This document shows, piece after piece, positions 46,845-57,881 of a stretch of 64,000 nucleotides of DNA (position 1 is its first letter; every line of letters starts with the position of its first letter). The translations under genes and the position numbers were made by a program. This DNA is from Rhabdophis nuchalis (Eukaryota; Chordata; Lepidosauria; Squamata; Natricidae). Below the pieces are notes generated by a model that saw only the letters and a program-made list of their open reading frames with translations, was not told the origin of the DNA and did no database searches. Location of the stretch: assembly GCA_039707465.1 (NCBI GenBank), contig CM077645.1, positions 64,553,850 through 64,617,849 on the forward strand, read 5' to 3'.

Positions 46845-47475
46845 GGAATAACAGAGTGACAGAATAACAGAGTTGGAAGGGACCCTAGAGGTCTTCTAGT
46901 GCAGGGGTCCCCAACCTTTGCAACTTTAAGTCTGTAGGACTTCAGCTCCCAGACTTAAACTCTGGGAGCTGAAGTCCTTCAGACTTAAAGTTGCAAAGGT
47001 TGGAGACCCCTGTTCTAGTGCAACCCCCTGCACAAGGAGTCCCCATCCCATTGCAGAAAACTGGCTGTCCAGTCTCTTCTTAAAAGCCTCCAGTGATGGA
47101 ACACCCACAATTTCTGAAGGCAAGCCGTTCCACTGGTTAATTGTTTTCATTGTTAGGAAATTTCTCCTTAGGTATAAGTTGCTTTTCTCCTTGTTCCTCC
47201 TCCCTCTCTCCCTCTCCCTCTCTCTCATGCTGTTCTGGGAACCGATTGTCCTATGTTTCCATCCATTTTGCCTTCTTGTGCTTTGGAAAATAGGTTGGAA
47301 CACCACCACGCCTCTTCTTTGTGACAGCCCCTTGAATATTGGAACATTGCTATCATGTCGCCTCTAGTCCTCCTTTTTTCTAGAATAGACAAATCCAGTT
47401 CCTGCAATCATCCTTCATATGTTTTAGCCTCCGTTCCCCTAATCATGTCTGTTGCTCTGCATATCAGCATTTTAT
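46845..47475 (-). mobile_element. CR1/L3-type LINE 3' end, interrupted by a hAT MITE
   Basis: The 3' end is at the left (AGAGTTGGAAGGGACCCTAG). The minus strand encodes YLRRNFLTMKTINQWNGLPS, EIVGVPSLEAFKKRLDSQFS and, upstream, LDLSILEKRRTRGDMIAMFQ. A palindromic hAT MITE sits at 46902-47012. A CT-rich tract at about 47195-47226 breaks the frame. Confidence 0.85.
46902..47012. mobile_element. Palindromic hAT foldback MITE inside CR1
   Basis: 111 bp with ends CAGGGGTCCCCAACC and GGTTGGAGACCCCTG and a perfect 8-bp duplication, ttctagtg (46894-46901 and 47013-47020). It is younger than the CR1 it cuts. Confidence 0.92.
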
Positions 47476-47544
47476 ATAGTAGAGTCTCTTTCCAGCTGAC
47501 TAGTTTTAAGGACATTTGACTTCCAGTGTCACTTGTATAGTTTA

Positions 47545-47800
47545 GTTTAGTTTTAGTTTTATTCGATTTGTATCCTGCCCTTCTCCAAAAGGACCCAGGG
47601 CGGTGCACAGGAATTTAAAATAACATACAAAAGTAATACAAAATACACAAATTTAAAACCAATTAAATATCAAAACCTGCGCTAAAACCAATTAAAATCC
47701 CCATTTTAAAACTATCTAATACTAGTCACAGCGGAGGCTATGTTAGGCCGGCTTGACATGAGCAAACGAACATGTAGAAAGCACATTATCAGTTTGGTAT
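47545..47800 (-). mobile_element. L2/CR1-type LINE 3' tail
   Basis: It holds the complement of the GAGTCCC motif (AAAGGACCCAGGGCGGTGCA), 'TTAAAATAACATACAAAAG' repeats and the GGCTATGTTAGGCCGGC motif also seen near 35120. No open frame remains. Confidence 0.75.
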
Positions 47801-47822
47801 GCATTAGATTGAAACAAGACAT

Positions 47823-48160
47823 GTATAGATAGCCCTCAGTTCATGATTGGTTGCTTAGCAACCATTCGAAGTTATGAGAGGATCCCCAAAAGATTCTTAC
47901 GGCCCGGTTTCAAAGTTACAGCAGCCGCAGCACCCCGAGTCCTCTGCCCTTATCACCGACCACAAGGATGTTGCAGCACTCAGGCCCACTTGTCCCTGCA
48001 GCCATTCATCCACTCAAGGGAGATCTGGCCAGTTGTAGCGGATGCAAATCGCCTGGAGCTTGCGAGCCTCAGTTTCCACACCCACCCAACAAGGAAGGCG
48101 GAAAAAGACCATGAAGAGTTTCAACCTCCAGCTGCTTCCCTGCTTAAAGACTTGTAGGTT
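47823..48160. other. GC-rich unit, possibly a repeat of unknown family
   Basis: The left edge resembles the ACAGGTAGTCC MITE (ATAGATAGCCCTCAGTTCAT). It then becomes GC-rich (47900-48150) with a 104-codon plus frame (47843-48157) that has no recognised domain. It is distinctly richer in CpG than its surroundings. Confidence 0.3.
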
Positions 48161-48828
48161 TTAGCCTGCTCCAAAGTTCAGGAATACCCAACCTACATTT
48201 CTGTTTTCTTCAAATTCTGAAAGAGGCACCAGATGATACAGAATCAGCTTTTTTACAGAACCAGCCTGCAGTGGGCTCCATCTTTTAAGGCAGCTCCATT
48301 TGTTTGTGGACTTTATGGAGACTTCCATAAAAAAGGGAGCCCTCTTCAGGATCACAAAAGTAACACCTGCTTTGTTACAATACTAGATCTGAATACATGG
48401 TCTTTCTGTTCGAATGCCTTCGCAAAAAGCTAAGTGGCATCTTTGAACAAGCCGTTATTCTTCCTTAGAGAGTTCCTCCATCCAGTGAAACCAGCTCTGA
48501 TGTGCTAGATTTCATAATTCACGGAAGTTGACGTTCAACATTTCAGTAAAGTAGACTAATAAAATAGAAGGCTCCATAAGAGAGGTTTCTTCACCAAATT
48601 TGAAGGTGGCAATTTTGTTTACATACAAAGCAACATTCCACTAGGATGAGATCCATTCTAAAGGCCCCCATGCCTGTATATGGTTTTATTTATTTATATC
48701 CCTCCTTTATTATTTTTATAAATAATAACTATAAAAATAACTTTTTATAAGGTGAACATACTTAATATTCCTGCCTCCCCTATTTTCCCAATCACAACAA
48801 TCCTGTGAGATGTTAGATGGATAGGTGT
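48161..48828. other. Unique sequence
   Basis: No feature recognised. Confidence 0.35.
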
Positions 48829-48913
48829 GGGTGGGTGTGAGTGTGGGTGGGTGTATACACACACACACACACAGAGAGAGAGAGGGGGGGGGAGAGAGAG
48901 AGAGAGAGAGAGA
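48829..48913. repeat. (GGTG)n/(AC)n/(AG)n compound microsatellite
   Basis: GTGGGTG units, then AC, then AG with a G run. Confidence 0.94.
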
Positions 48914-49573
48914 AGTGAAATTTCAGTAGCTATGCTCTTAAGCAGCATGACTTATAATAAGTCACAGATTTTTCAATTTTCAATCAAAAACATTAAAGGC
49001 AGCTACTTTTTTTTTAAGTATGACAAGTACAAACTGTGTATTGTAAGTGGCAAAACTGGGAAGGTGGCATGAGAACTTTCAGAGAAGAAGTCACACAGAA
49101 TGATGTGGGTAGTATTTATAACGTGCGTTTAACTAGGCAACTTTCACTCTCACACCTATTTTCTTTAAACTTTACAAGCATAAGAAACAGTGGAAATGGA
49201 AAAGACCTGTTATCTTTTATACCTGTCATTTTAATATATGCTGAGATCCTGCTTTGGCAGAACACCAGATGTTTAAAACACAGCACCTGAAAACAGTGGG
49301 GAATATATTTTGAGGTAACTTTTAATTAAGCCTGTCCTTAGGCACCAGAGCTTGGTGAGGAAGGAATTTGGCAGAATCTATTTTTAAAGGGTTAACCTAT
49401 CCAGCTAGATTTACTCATGCTGTCACTGGTCCCTGACCGAAATTACCATTTTCTACAGGTAAACCATCTAATTCAACTAGTCAAACTGGTCTTGTATGTA
49501 GCAAAATGGCAATTTTAATGAAACACCATTATTCAACCCATTGTGAGTAGAAGAGCACTACAGAGGAACAAAT
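48914..49573. other. Unique sequence
   Basis: No feature recognised. Confidence 0.35.
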
Positions 49574-49740
49574 ACAGGTAGTCCTGAACTTATGCCCACA
49601 ATTGAGCCCAAAATTATGTTGTTAAGTGAGGCATTTAAGGAAATCTGGCCTCGTTTTATGACCTTTCTTGCCTCAGTTGTTAAGTGAATCACTGCAGTTG
49701 ATAAATTAATAATCCAGTTGTTAAGTGAATTGCATTTAGC
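49574..49740. mobile_element. TA-flanked MITE, ACAGGTAGTCC family, right-truncated
   Basis: The left end TACAGGTAGTCCTGAACTTA is well kept. The body has 'GAGCCCAAAATTATGTTG', 'GTTAAGTGAATCACTGCAG' and further GTTAAGTGAAT repeats. No right end is seen. Confidence 0.72.
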
Positions 49741-50029
49741 CATTTCTCCTCATTTTCCCCTCATATATCAACTAAGCTTTCACAAAACAATGTTTAGTAA
49801 GCAATGAAGGTGTACTCTCATTAGTTATGCCCCATGCAGAATTCTGTGCTTATTATAAGGACAATATCAATTAATTTTGACCAGAAGTTCAACCAAGCCT
49901 TGTTTTATCTAAGGCACACTCGCACTAGCATTGTTGCATGTGAACTAGGATTTCAGAATTGTTAGCTTACATGCTACATGTTGATTGCATACTGCCAACT
50001 TCAAGGTATATGCAATAATAAAATTAAAT
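49741..50029. other. Unique spacer
   Basis: No feature recognised. Confidence 0.3.
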
Positions 50030-50279
50030 AACTTGTCCTAGCTTCCACCAACCTAGCAGTTCGAAAGCACATAAAAATACAAGTAGAAAAATAGGAACCA
50101 CCTTTGGTGGGAAGGTAACAGCGTTCTGTGCACCTTTGGCATTTAGTCATGCCAGCTACATGACCACAGAGATGTCTTCGGACAGCACTGGCTCTTTGGC
50201 TTTGAAATGGAGATGACCACCGCCTCCTAGAGTGGAGAATGACTAGCTATGCATGGGGAAACTTTACCGTTACTTTTTA
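50030..50279 (+). mobile_element. SINE-like interspersed repeat
   Basis: It carries the block order 'CCAACCTAGCAGTTCGAAAG', 'GGAACCACCTTTGGTGGGAA', 'GTAACAGCGTTCTGTG', 'TTTAGTCATGCCAGC', 'CATGACCACAGAGATGTCTT' and 'AGAATGACTAGCTATGC', ending in TTTACCGTTACTTTTT. I recall this as a common snake SINE but cannot name it. The tRNA-like head is missing. Confidence 0.7.
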
Positions 50280-50282
50280 GTA

Positions 50283-50720
50283 CAAATTGTAAGATTGAGA
50301 TTGTCTTGGCAACATTTCGGCGAGGTCTCACTCACCATCTTCAGGCTGGCGTTTTTGGCTTCAGAGCTGCTGTCTCTCTATAAATCTTGGGGGAATGGAG
50401 TGCTGGCTTTGTTGCTGTGAGTGAGTTGATTTGCTGTGTAAGTTGTATCATGATTGGTAGAGTGGTGCTGATTGGTGCTAGCTGTGTGTTCATTGTTCTT
50501 TTGTATTGTAACGGCCTGGGGGGTGGGTGGGGCTGATTTGTTGGCTAGTGCTGGTTTCCAGATGTCTGGTAGGCGGGAGGTATCGTCACCCCACAACATG
50601 AACAAATGTGACTATACCTCCCGCCTACCAGATATCTGGAAACCAGCACTAGCCAACAAATCAGCCCCACCCACCCCCCAGGCCGTTACAATACAAAAGA
50701 ACAATGAACACACAGCACAT
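50283..50720. repeat. Penelope-like end (tentative) with a 100-bp near-perfect inverted repeat
   Basis: The left part (50300-50345) carries ACATTTCGGCGAGGTCTCAC and 'CACCATCTTCAGGCTGGCG', the complement of a CTGAAGATG...CGAAATGTT end. The arms 50483-50582 and 50615-50714 are each 100 bp and differ at one position when inverted (TCTGG/TCTGA-type change). The loop is 32 bp. The tail is a short ATATAT run. Confidence 0.85.
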
Positions 50721-52239
50721 ATATATACCAAACAATGGAATGATAAAAGATTAGATTAATTACATATGAAATTCAGAAGTCTCTGGGTCATCTGAATAAC
50801 TGCCAGAAAATTGAACTGAATGAACTAGATGCTTTTGGGTGAGCTTTGCAATTTGACAGTAACTCGGAATGATGGTCTCCACTCAATTCTAAGCCTTCCT
50901 CTCTACTCCCTTCTGTTTACATGACCCCAAGTGAAATATGCCTACCCTGTGTTTCGAGTGCACACATATACATAGGTTAAACAGAAACACACAGAGGCAA
51001 CATATTACTTCATTACACGGAATAAAATAAGATACTTTCCATTATCAGTGTATAGGTAAAGGGGTTTAAAAGAATGCCAGAAGCCCTACCTTACAAGTCT
51101 TTCCTACTTTTATTAGTCTTAGCTGCATACTTTGCAGAATTGCATATGCAATGAGAATTGGGGAGTAAAATGGACATCACAAACATGCCTAGGCATGCAG
51201 TAAGTGACATTATATCTTGCACAACAGTAGTTGATGTGCATATGTGTTGTATATGCACAAAATATGTTTCCCAATGAAATTACAGATAGACTATACAAAT
51301 CCCTCACAATAAATAACGTGGACAAAATACAATACAGATAGCATATGTTACCTTTTCTTTACAACTTTTGTTCATAGAGCAATAGATTGTTCCACCCTCA
51401 CTCTCTTTCCTGAACCTTTGGTACGAATACCTCTCATTATTGTCCTCCTAAAGCTTTCTTTAATTAGTTTTTCAGCAAGGAAAAGCTTGGGAGGGATCTA
51501 GCCATTTTTGTTGGAAGCCCCAAAAGAAAGGTTTTTATTCAAATAGATAGAATGGATGCCACCCTGTGGCTAACCAAGCAACATACAATGGCTTTTCGCA
51601 AAAAAATAACATTCATTAGTGCATTATTGTTCCAGTTAATATTTGATGCTTGCTCACAAGCAAATCAATATTTTTTATCTCTCAAAGGAACATTGTTTGG
51701 GGAAAGTGGGTAAATATTCCATTGCCCTGAACATTCAGAAAACAGTACATTTGAAAGAGCCAACTTTCCTCTATCTTTTCAGAGTCAATAAGTTGTGGAA
51801 AAAAGCAAACAGACTGAGGTTTGAGTACAGCTTCAGAAATAGCAAGAGGCAGATTGCCTGAGTTTTCCTGTGCAAAAGTTCAGAAGTCATATGTCTTCTG
51901 GGAAATTCAGTCTATATCTCCAGATTTACCTCAGGCATACATTGTTTTATTATCTTTTTCTCTGCTCCTCCTGGGGAAAAGCAGCATATGACTGTCCAAT
52001 ATCTGTAAAGTGTGCTAAATCTTGTCACTGGAATTCACAAACAATCTATAACCATTTTATCTGGACACATCCCTGGCAACCATCATTTATATTTTTTGAA
52101 GACAGCAGGTCCTACAATTAGAAATCCAGAATCCTAAATCATAGACAATTCTGAATTCTACACAATTTGCTTATTCATTGGTATCCTGGATTTAATGCAT
52201 GAACAATCCTTTTCACAAAAATGGAATATTTCTTTTCTT
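50721..52239. other. Unique sequence
   Basis: No gene or repeat recognised. Frames of 68-83 codons are treated as chance. Confidence 0.4.
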
Positions 52240-52445
52240 TAGGTGTCTTCAAGTCAGTCTTGATTCTCAGCAACTGCCTGGAAGTGTTTTCTTGTCAAGA
52301 TTTCAGAAATGATTTCTCATTGCTTCTCTCCCTGTGTGACAGGTCTAGGGTCACTCAGCTAGCTTTGTGACTAAGGCAAGATGAGAACTCATGATTTCTT
52401 GGTTTCTATCCCAATCCCGATGCCTTAACCACTCCAGCAATCTAG
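52240..52445 (-). mobile_element. tRNA-derived SINE
   Basis: In reverse complement the head at the right (TGGAGTGGTTAAGGCATCGG) has an A-box-like motif, followed by GAGTTCTCATC as a B-box-like motif. The body carries 'GTCACAAAGCTAGCTGAGTG' and 'ACCCTAGACCTGTC'. The copy at 60480 is related. Confidence 0.65.
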
Positions 52446-52631
52446 TTGTCTACAATTAAGGAAGAAAATGACTATCATTAATGGATGTATTCTTCTAGAA
52501 CACTTGACAGTTTTTTCTTAATGGTTATGACTTAGTTCCCTGACATATTCCTCCCAAAATCACATCTCTGAAGAATTGCTGGCTGTAGAAAAAAAGATAT
52601 TATTAAGCACATTTATAGTTAATGCTTAGAG

Positions 52632-53030
52632 CAGTGGATCTCAATCTTTTCTTCAGCATGGACCCTCTTTAAATATCTTTTGTGCCTACAGATCATGGGC
52701 ATGGACCCCCAAGATTTAACTCCAGATTTGAATCATAACATTTCTTCAAGTCGTGGGCTCCCTATGACACAGGGGTGGGTTGCTACCGGCATTACTGCTG
52801 GTTCGGCGTGCATATTTGTTTGCAATTTTTGCAACGAAGATTGTTCTGCGCATGTGCAGAACCCAAAAAACAAAATGGCGCCACCGACAATAGAATCGAT
52901 TCAGGAGCATGGCAGGCCATGTTACTATCTACTCGGCCGATCCAGTCCAAGCAGGTAGGAACCCACCTCTGCTATGACCATATCTTCCCCCCCCCACAAG
53001 GGTCTTCAGATCACAGGTTGAGAACTATTG
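52632..53030. mobile_element. hAT/MER5-like element, interrupted
   Basis: The ends are CAGTGGATCTCAATC and GGTTGAGAACTATTG, the known CAGTGGTTCTCAACC-type ends of MER5/Charlie-like hATs, from recall. The flanking 8-mers gcttagag (52624-52631) and gtgtagag (53031-53038) match at 6 of 8. A younger hAT (52770-52971) lies inside. Confidence 0.8.
52770..52971. mobile_element. Non-autonomous hAT nested in a MER5-like copy
   Basis: 202 bp with ends CAGGGGTGGGTTGCTACCGG and GGAACCCACCTCTG. The flanking 8-mers ctatgaca and ctatgacc match at 7 of 8. GCGCATGTGCAGAACCC motifs match the 489 subfamily. Confidence 0.88.
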
Positions 53031-53038
53031 GTGTAGAG

Positions 53039-54194
53039 AATAGGCCAGAATTATGTCACTGCTTCTGAAGGTATATTTGGAGAAGCTTATTTTATCCTTT
53101 TTATCATCTGATACTAAAAACAGGACAAATTTATTTCCCTTATTAACTCTTTTGTTTTGAAAAAACTGAATTCACTTGAATTCCAAAGCTGAAATAGCTA
53201 GTCAATGAGGGTTTTGTCTTAAAAGAACAACTTGTATTTTTTAGACAAAAGTTTCTCTTCTTACCCCCCCTCCCCTTATTTTAAGTTTAGAGCTAATATC
53301 TGTCAAGACACTCAGTAATAAATGTCAGTGGTAGAAGAATACTGCTTCTTCACAGCTGGGGGAAAGTGAGAATATTCAGTTGGTGTCATCTGGAGATACG
53401 CTTTGAGGCCTGTGTTAATAAGTCAAACAAGGTCTTCTCGTTTATATATATATATAAATGACAGATAGTTGACCTCATGTAATTCATTTTTATTTCTTTC
53501 AGGCAAAAAAAAAGGTGAGGGGACTCAGAAACAGTATGAGGATAAAATGTTTTGAAATCCTGTTTCAAAACCTGTTTGGCCTTACAGCAAGGTTTAATTC
53601 AGTGAAGGGGGCCGCAGCTTCTTCATTGTTTATTGTCAAAATAGAAAAGGTTCTCTTGCTGCTGCTATGCTCAGTCCTCCTTCCTTTACAATTAAGGTGG
53701 TTTGACTTACACATCATTTGAATGGATTATAGACTTCATGAATTTAAAATATAAAATGTTGAGACTTTGCTAGAATTTAATTAGAATTTCCTAATGAAAA
53801 TGTAGTTAGCTCTGATCATACAGTTGGAAACGAGCCAATTAATTCTACTTGTTCCTTCCAATGTATAATAAACAATATACCCTCAGAATCTCTTAAGTAG
53901 CAGAGATAAACTTTACAGGCTAAATTACTCTGAAAAACTATAGTCTAACAAGCAATCAACATAAGAAACAATTATAAATGAATTATAATGCATCCAACTT
54001 ATTATGAAGCAAAAAGAGCTTCTAGGCTCACGTATCTACAGGAGAATAAAAGCTGGGGCTCCATTTACCAAAGCACTGATTCCATCCTTCCATCCCTAGG
54101 ATGGAAATGGGTTCCATGCAGAAGCATGCTTCTCAGTCTTTAGATGACTGCTCTTTCAGGATGTCTGGAAGTCTTTACCTGAAAGTTTCACAAC
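53039..54194. other. Unique sequence
   Basis: No gene or repeat recognised. Confidence 0.4.
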
Positions 54195-54790
54195 CTGTAT
54201 TCCTTCTCCAAAATCTCAAATTTCAAAGGTAGAATCTTATACTCCATATAATCAATCATCTTTCCCTTTGCCATTTTCTTGTGTATCAATAAGTTTTCAA
54301 ATAAATCATTTTTGAGACCCAAGTCTTTTCGCAATTGATTCTTCCCTCCCATCTCCAGGCGAGGCCATCGCTCCTTCTGTTCCCCCATATTCCCCTCCCA
54401 ACTGGGAGGAATGTTTTTTAATAAACGTCTCCGCCTCAGTTAATGTTTTGATTTTTACCATGTCCCCTTCCCAGAATATCAACATTCCTTCTGGCAATAA
54501 CCACTTGAACCAGATCCCTTTTTTATATAATTTCTTAGACAAGAAGGAATACTTCCTTCTGATCTCTCTAATCTTTTTCGGAATTTGTTTCAAGATGGCT
54601 ATTTCTTTGTCCTGATATTTTAAAATTCCATCTCGTTGGGCCCTTAATATCTCATCACTTGTGGATCGCCTAAGGAATTTAACATGTATTTCTCTTGGTA
54701 CATTATTTATCCTAGCATAAGCTGAATTAATTCTATAAACCAGGTCCATATCCCACCAGAATTTCTCAGTCTTGTATTGACTGTTTCTAT
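54195..54790 (-). pseudogene. L1 ORF1 C-terminal domain fragment
   Basis: The minus frame (54749-54306, with a second frame to 54188) encodes the ORF1p C-terminal region: WWDMDLVYRINSAYARINNV, PREIHVKFLRRSTSDEILRA, then LKYQDKEIAILKQIP and LPEGMLIFWEGDMVKIKTLT. ORF1p is an RNA-binding chaperone of L1 retrotransposition, and this is its usual last ~110-140 residues. The upstream coiled coil is missing, and ORF2 is not present downstream, so the copy is dead. Confidence 0.83.
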
Positions 54791-55299
54791 TTTATATGTC
54801 TCTGATGTATCATGAAAAGGGAGAGCTCACAAACATTCTCCACACAAAATCTGATTGAGCAGTTTTTCCATCTTCAACCCACAAAAACTCTAACTCACCA
54901 ACTTTACAGCACTCCCAAGAGAAGGACATACCAACCCCCCCCCCTCTAAAAATATAAATTGATCTGCTCTTCCTTTTCTTTCTGTACCAGGAAAGAGTCA
55001 AGAGCATAGTCTCTTCTTTTTGATTTGGACACACTATTTCTTTTTTAAGGTTTACAATTATTGATCCACTTATTGTGTACCTATATATCACTCACACTGA
55101 TCATTTATGGACAAGGGATACAGTTTTCTACTGATTATTGATCCATCCAAATCAAAATTTACTGTTCCAGAAGTGGTCAAATTATAACCTTCCAACGATC
55201 GGCTTGCGACAATCAGATGTGTCTGATTGTCTGTGAGGTTCCTGCTTGTTGCAGGGGCCATTTTGTGTGAAGTCCAGCTGCTTTTACATTATGTCTGGG
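54791..55299. other. Unique or diverged sequence beside L1
   Basis: The minus frame 54810-55091 (93 codons) continues on the L1 side but carries no ORF1 motif I can recognise. It may be a diverged 5' L1 region. Confidence 0.25.
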
Positions 55300-55387
55300 T
55301 CAGTTGTGCAACCACGCCCATCCAGTCTCATGACCACTAAGCCATACCCTTAGAACCAGTAGGGGAAAAATTTGAATTTCACCACTG
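55300..55387. mobile_element. hAT right-end fragment
   Basis: Its right end, GAATTTCACCACTG, and 'AGCCATACCCTTAGAACCAG' match the 36331 family's right half. The left end is missing. Confidence 0.55.
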
Positions 55388-55946
55388 TTTCAAACCAATA
55401 TCGCCAATGGCCAGAGCCTGATTTGCTTTGATAGGCAGCTGTTGGAAAGCCGAGAAGATAACCCAGCTAACCTTCCAAAACACACAGCTCCTTTAAATCT
55501 GTGTTTGCTTGCACCAACATATTATTTACAGCACCCTTTTTTAAAAACTTTGCACTGTTTTAATAGGCAACAATTCTCAAGAGAGCAGGAAGTGAACTTT
55601 TCCATTACTTGTCATCCTAGTTTCAAAAAAAGTATGTAAGTGTGCGCTTGTGGATATCTACTTTAAAGGACAAGTGCTCTGTTGCTAAACTCTGGTCTTA
55701 TCCCATCTTATTTAATTTATGTGCTCATTATTTTTGCCCATCTCAAATATGAAACTCTGGATGGCTTACCATAAAACAGATAAAAATAAAATGCATAATA
55801 TGAAATAGAGAGACATAAAAGCCAAGAATCATGAAACAGAATCATCAACAGAAACGTGTAACATTATTCCAGTGCCACAAACCCAGGCACAGAATTTTAT
55901 GGGGCCCTGAAACATAAGGTGCATAAATAAAATCATAAATATCTGT
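55388..55946. other. Unique sequence
   Basis: No feature recognised. Confidence 0.35.
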
Positions 55947-55954
55947 CACTAAAA

Positions 55955-56094
55955 CAGGGGTGGGCAAACTTTGCAACTTTAAGTCTGAAGGACTTCAGCT
56001 CCCAGAATTCTCCAGCCAGCAAAGCAAAGCTGGCTGGAGAAGTCTGGGAGCTGAAGTCCTTCAGATTTAAAGTTGCAAAGTTTGCCCACCCCTG
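55955..56094. mobile_element. Palindromic hAT foldback MITE
   Basis: 140 bp with ends CAGGGGTGGGCAAACTTTGC and GCAAAGTTTGCCCACCCCTG, an almost perfect palindrome with a CCAGCCAGCAAAGC core. A perfect 8-bp duplication, cactaaaa, lies at 55947-55954 and 56095-56102. Confidence 0.93.
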
Positions 56095-56102
56095 CACTAA
56101 AA

Positions 56103-56651
56103 TCTTGTACCCAATTTGTCTAGAACTACGTTTCACTGATCCCAGTTGAACATACTTCTAAATGAAGATGTAATTACAATTGCACTGCCCATTCTTCATC
56201 ATCATTTAGCTTTCTTTGTGCTAATGAAATTTAGATATTCATAATAAAAATTATGATTTCCTGGAAGCAAGACAAATTTCATGTAAATAAAGCAGGAGCA
56301 CTATCTCTTAATTATCACACGATGCATCGTGAAAAATATATGCTTCTGATATAGTTCCCCAATCCCACATGTAGTTTATTGAAAACGGTAGAACATTTGC
56401 ATGTTTTAAACTTCTCCCATAACAAATCCAACAGATAGAGCTGGAAAAATAGACCGTCAGCCTAACCAGGCAGTAGACCAGGCAGAAAACACAGCCAGAC
56501 AAGGGAATTCTAATTTAATGTAAAGCTATATTAACAGAATTTCACAGGTTTGAAACTAATATTCATCTTTACAGGTCAAGAATTTAGGAGGATGCCTTCC
56601 GAGCCCTTGTTCCATCCATTATACAGCTTGCATCTATGATGTCTCTCATCT
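56103..56651. other. Unique sequence
   Basis: No feature recognised. Confidence 0.35.
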
Positions 56652-56659
56652 GACTCTCC

Positions 56660-56839
56660 CAGTGGTGGCACTTAACCATTAAACAGACTAAGCACATGCT
56701 TTGGGCACCAGGCCCAAGGAGCACCACAAAGTTGAGAAAGAAAAAAAAGCCAATGAAGATTTATACAGTATGTATAAAGGAGGGGGGACACCAAGATTTC
56801 TCAGTGCTTAGGGCACCAGTAAGGCTTAATCCGCCACTG
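56660..56839. mobile_element. Non-autonomous hAT (CAGTGGTGGCACTTAA ends)
   Basis: 180 bp with ends CAGTGGTGGCACTTAA and TTAATCCGCCACTG. The flanking 8-mers gactctcc and gactgttc match at 6 of 8. Internally, GGGCACCAG occurs near both ends. Confidence 0.78.
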
Positions 56840-56847
56840 GACTGTTC

Positions 56848-57429
56848 CCTAGATAGCATCTTATCACTCTGTCTCCCAAGGTCTTTCCTATTTTTCATTA
56901 CATATAGTGAAAACGTCTTTTATAAATCTCATTGATCCCTGTATTTCAAACAAACAATTCAGAAAATCACAGCTAAACTATAAAATTTCTTAGGCCTACA
57001 GGGTTGTAATACTCGTGAAGGAGACTCCAAAAACACCGCAGAGCCAAAAAAAAATCAAACAAATGGATCATAAAACAAAGCAATCCACTTGTGCCATAAC
57101 TGACCAGGCTTAAATTATGATATTTTGAACACATGATGTCAAATATTAGCTCTCTAGAAAAACCTATAATACTAGGAAAGGTGGAAGAAAAGAGAAAAGG
57201 AAGAGCCAACAGCAAGGTGTATTGACTCAATTGCAGTGGTGATGAATACACTGTTTATAGATCTGAAGAGGCAGATTGGGAACAGATCAAACTACAAATT
57301 TACACGGCTCATAATCAGGTGCAAATCCAAGCAATGCAGCATTTGTAATTGTCAGAAGGAAATTTTCTCAATATGCAGATTTTTGTAAGTGCCATCCAAG
57401 GTTCTTTGGTATGGCACCAAGATTTGGAG
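56848..57429. other. Unique sequence
   Basis: No feature recognised. Confidence 0.35.
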
Positions 57430-57549
57430 GGAGTGCCAAGATTATGGTCATTGAACGAAATTACCATGTGATATTTTGCTTAACTACTGCTTTGCTGAAT
57501 GACTAGGATTCCTGTCCAAATGGTGGTCATAGGTTGAGGACTATCTGTG
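57430..57549. mobile_element. TA-flanked MITE right-end fragment, ACAGGTAGTCC family
   Basis: It ends GGTCATAGGTTGAGGACTAT and CTGTG, the complement of the family's left end. The left part is missing. Confidence 0.6.
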
Positions 57550-57870
57550 CTGGAATTGGCCATTAAGTTTTGTGGCCGAGACAAAACAGAGCAGTAATAT
57601 TTTCAATGATGTTGTAGAGCAGAGAAAGCATCTTCTGTTGCCTATATATCCCATCTCCACAATAATTATATTTCACAACTATTTATGTCAGCCTTGTCAT
57701 TTCTCTTACCTAGCTCTAAAACACACTGCTAACTTCAAATAGTGTATAGCATATAATTAACAAACTACTGTTTTTCCCCGTGGAGAGAAAAATGCTGGTA
57801 ATAATGATACAGCTCTAAAGAGCTTCTAAATCAATAAAACAAAAGTCAACGGATGAACAAATCACTGATT
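57550..57870. other. Unique sequence
   Basis: No feature recognised. Confidence 0.35.
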
Positions 57871-57881
57871 AAAATCACACA

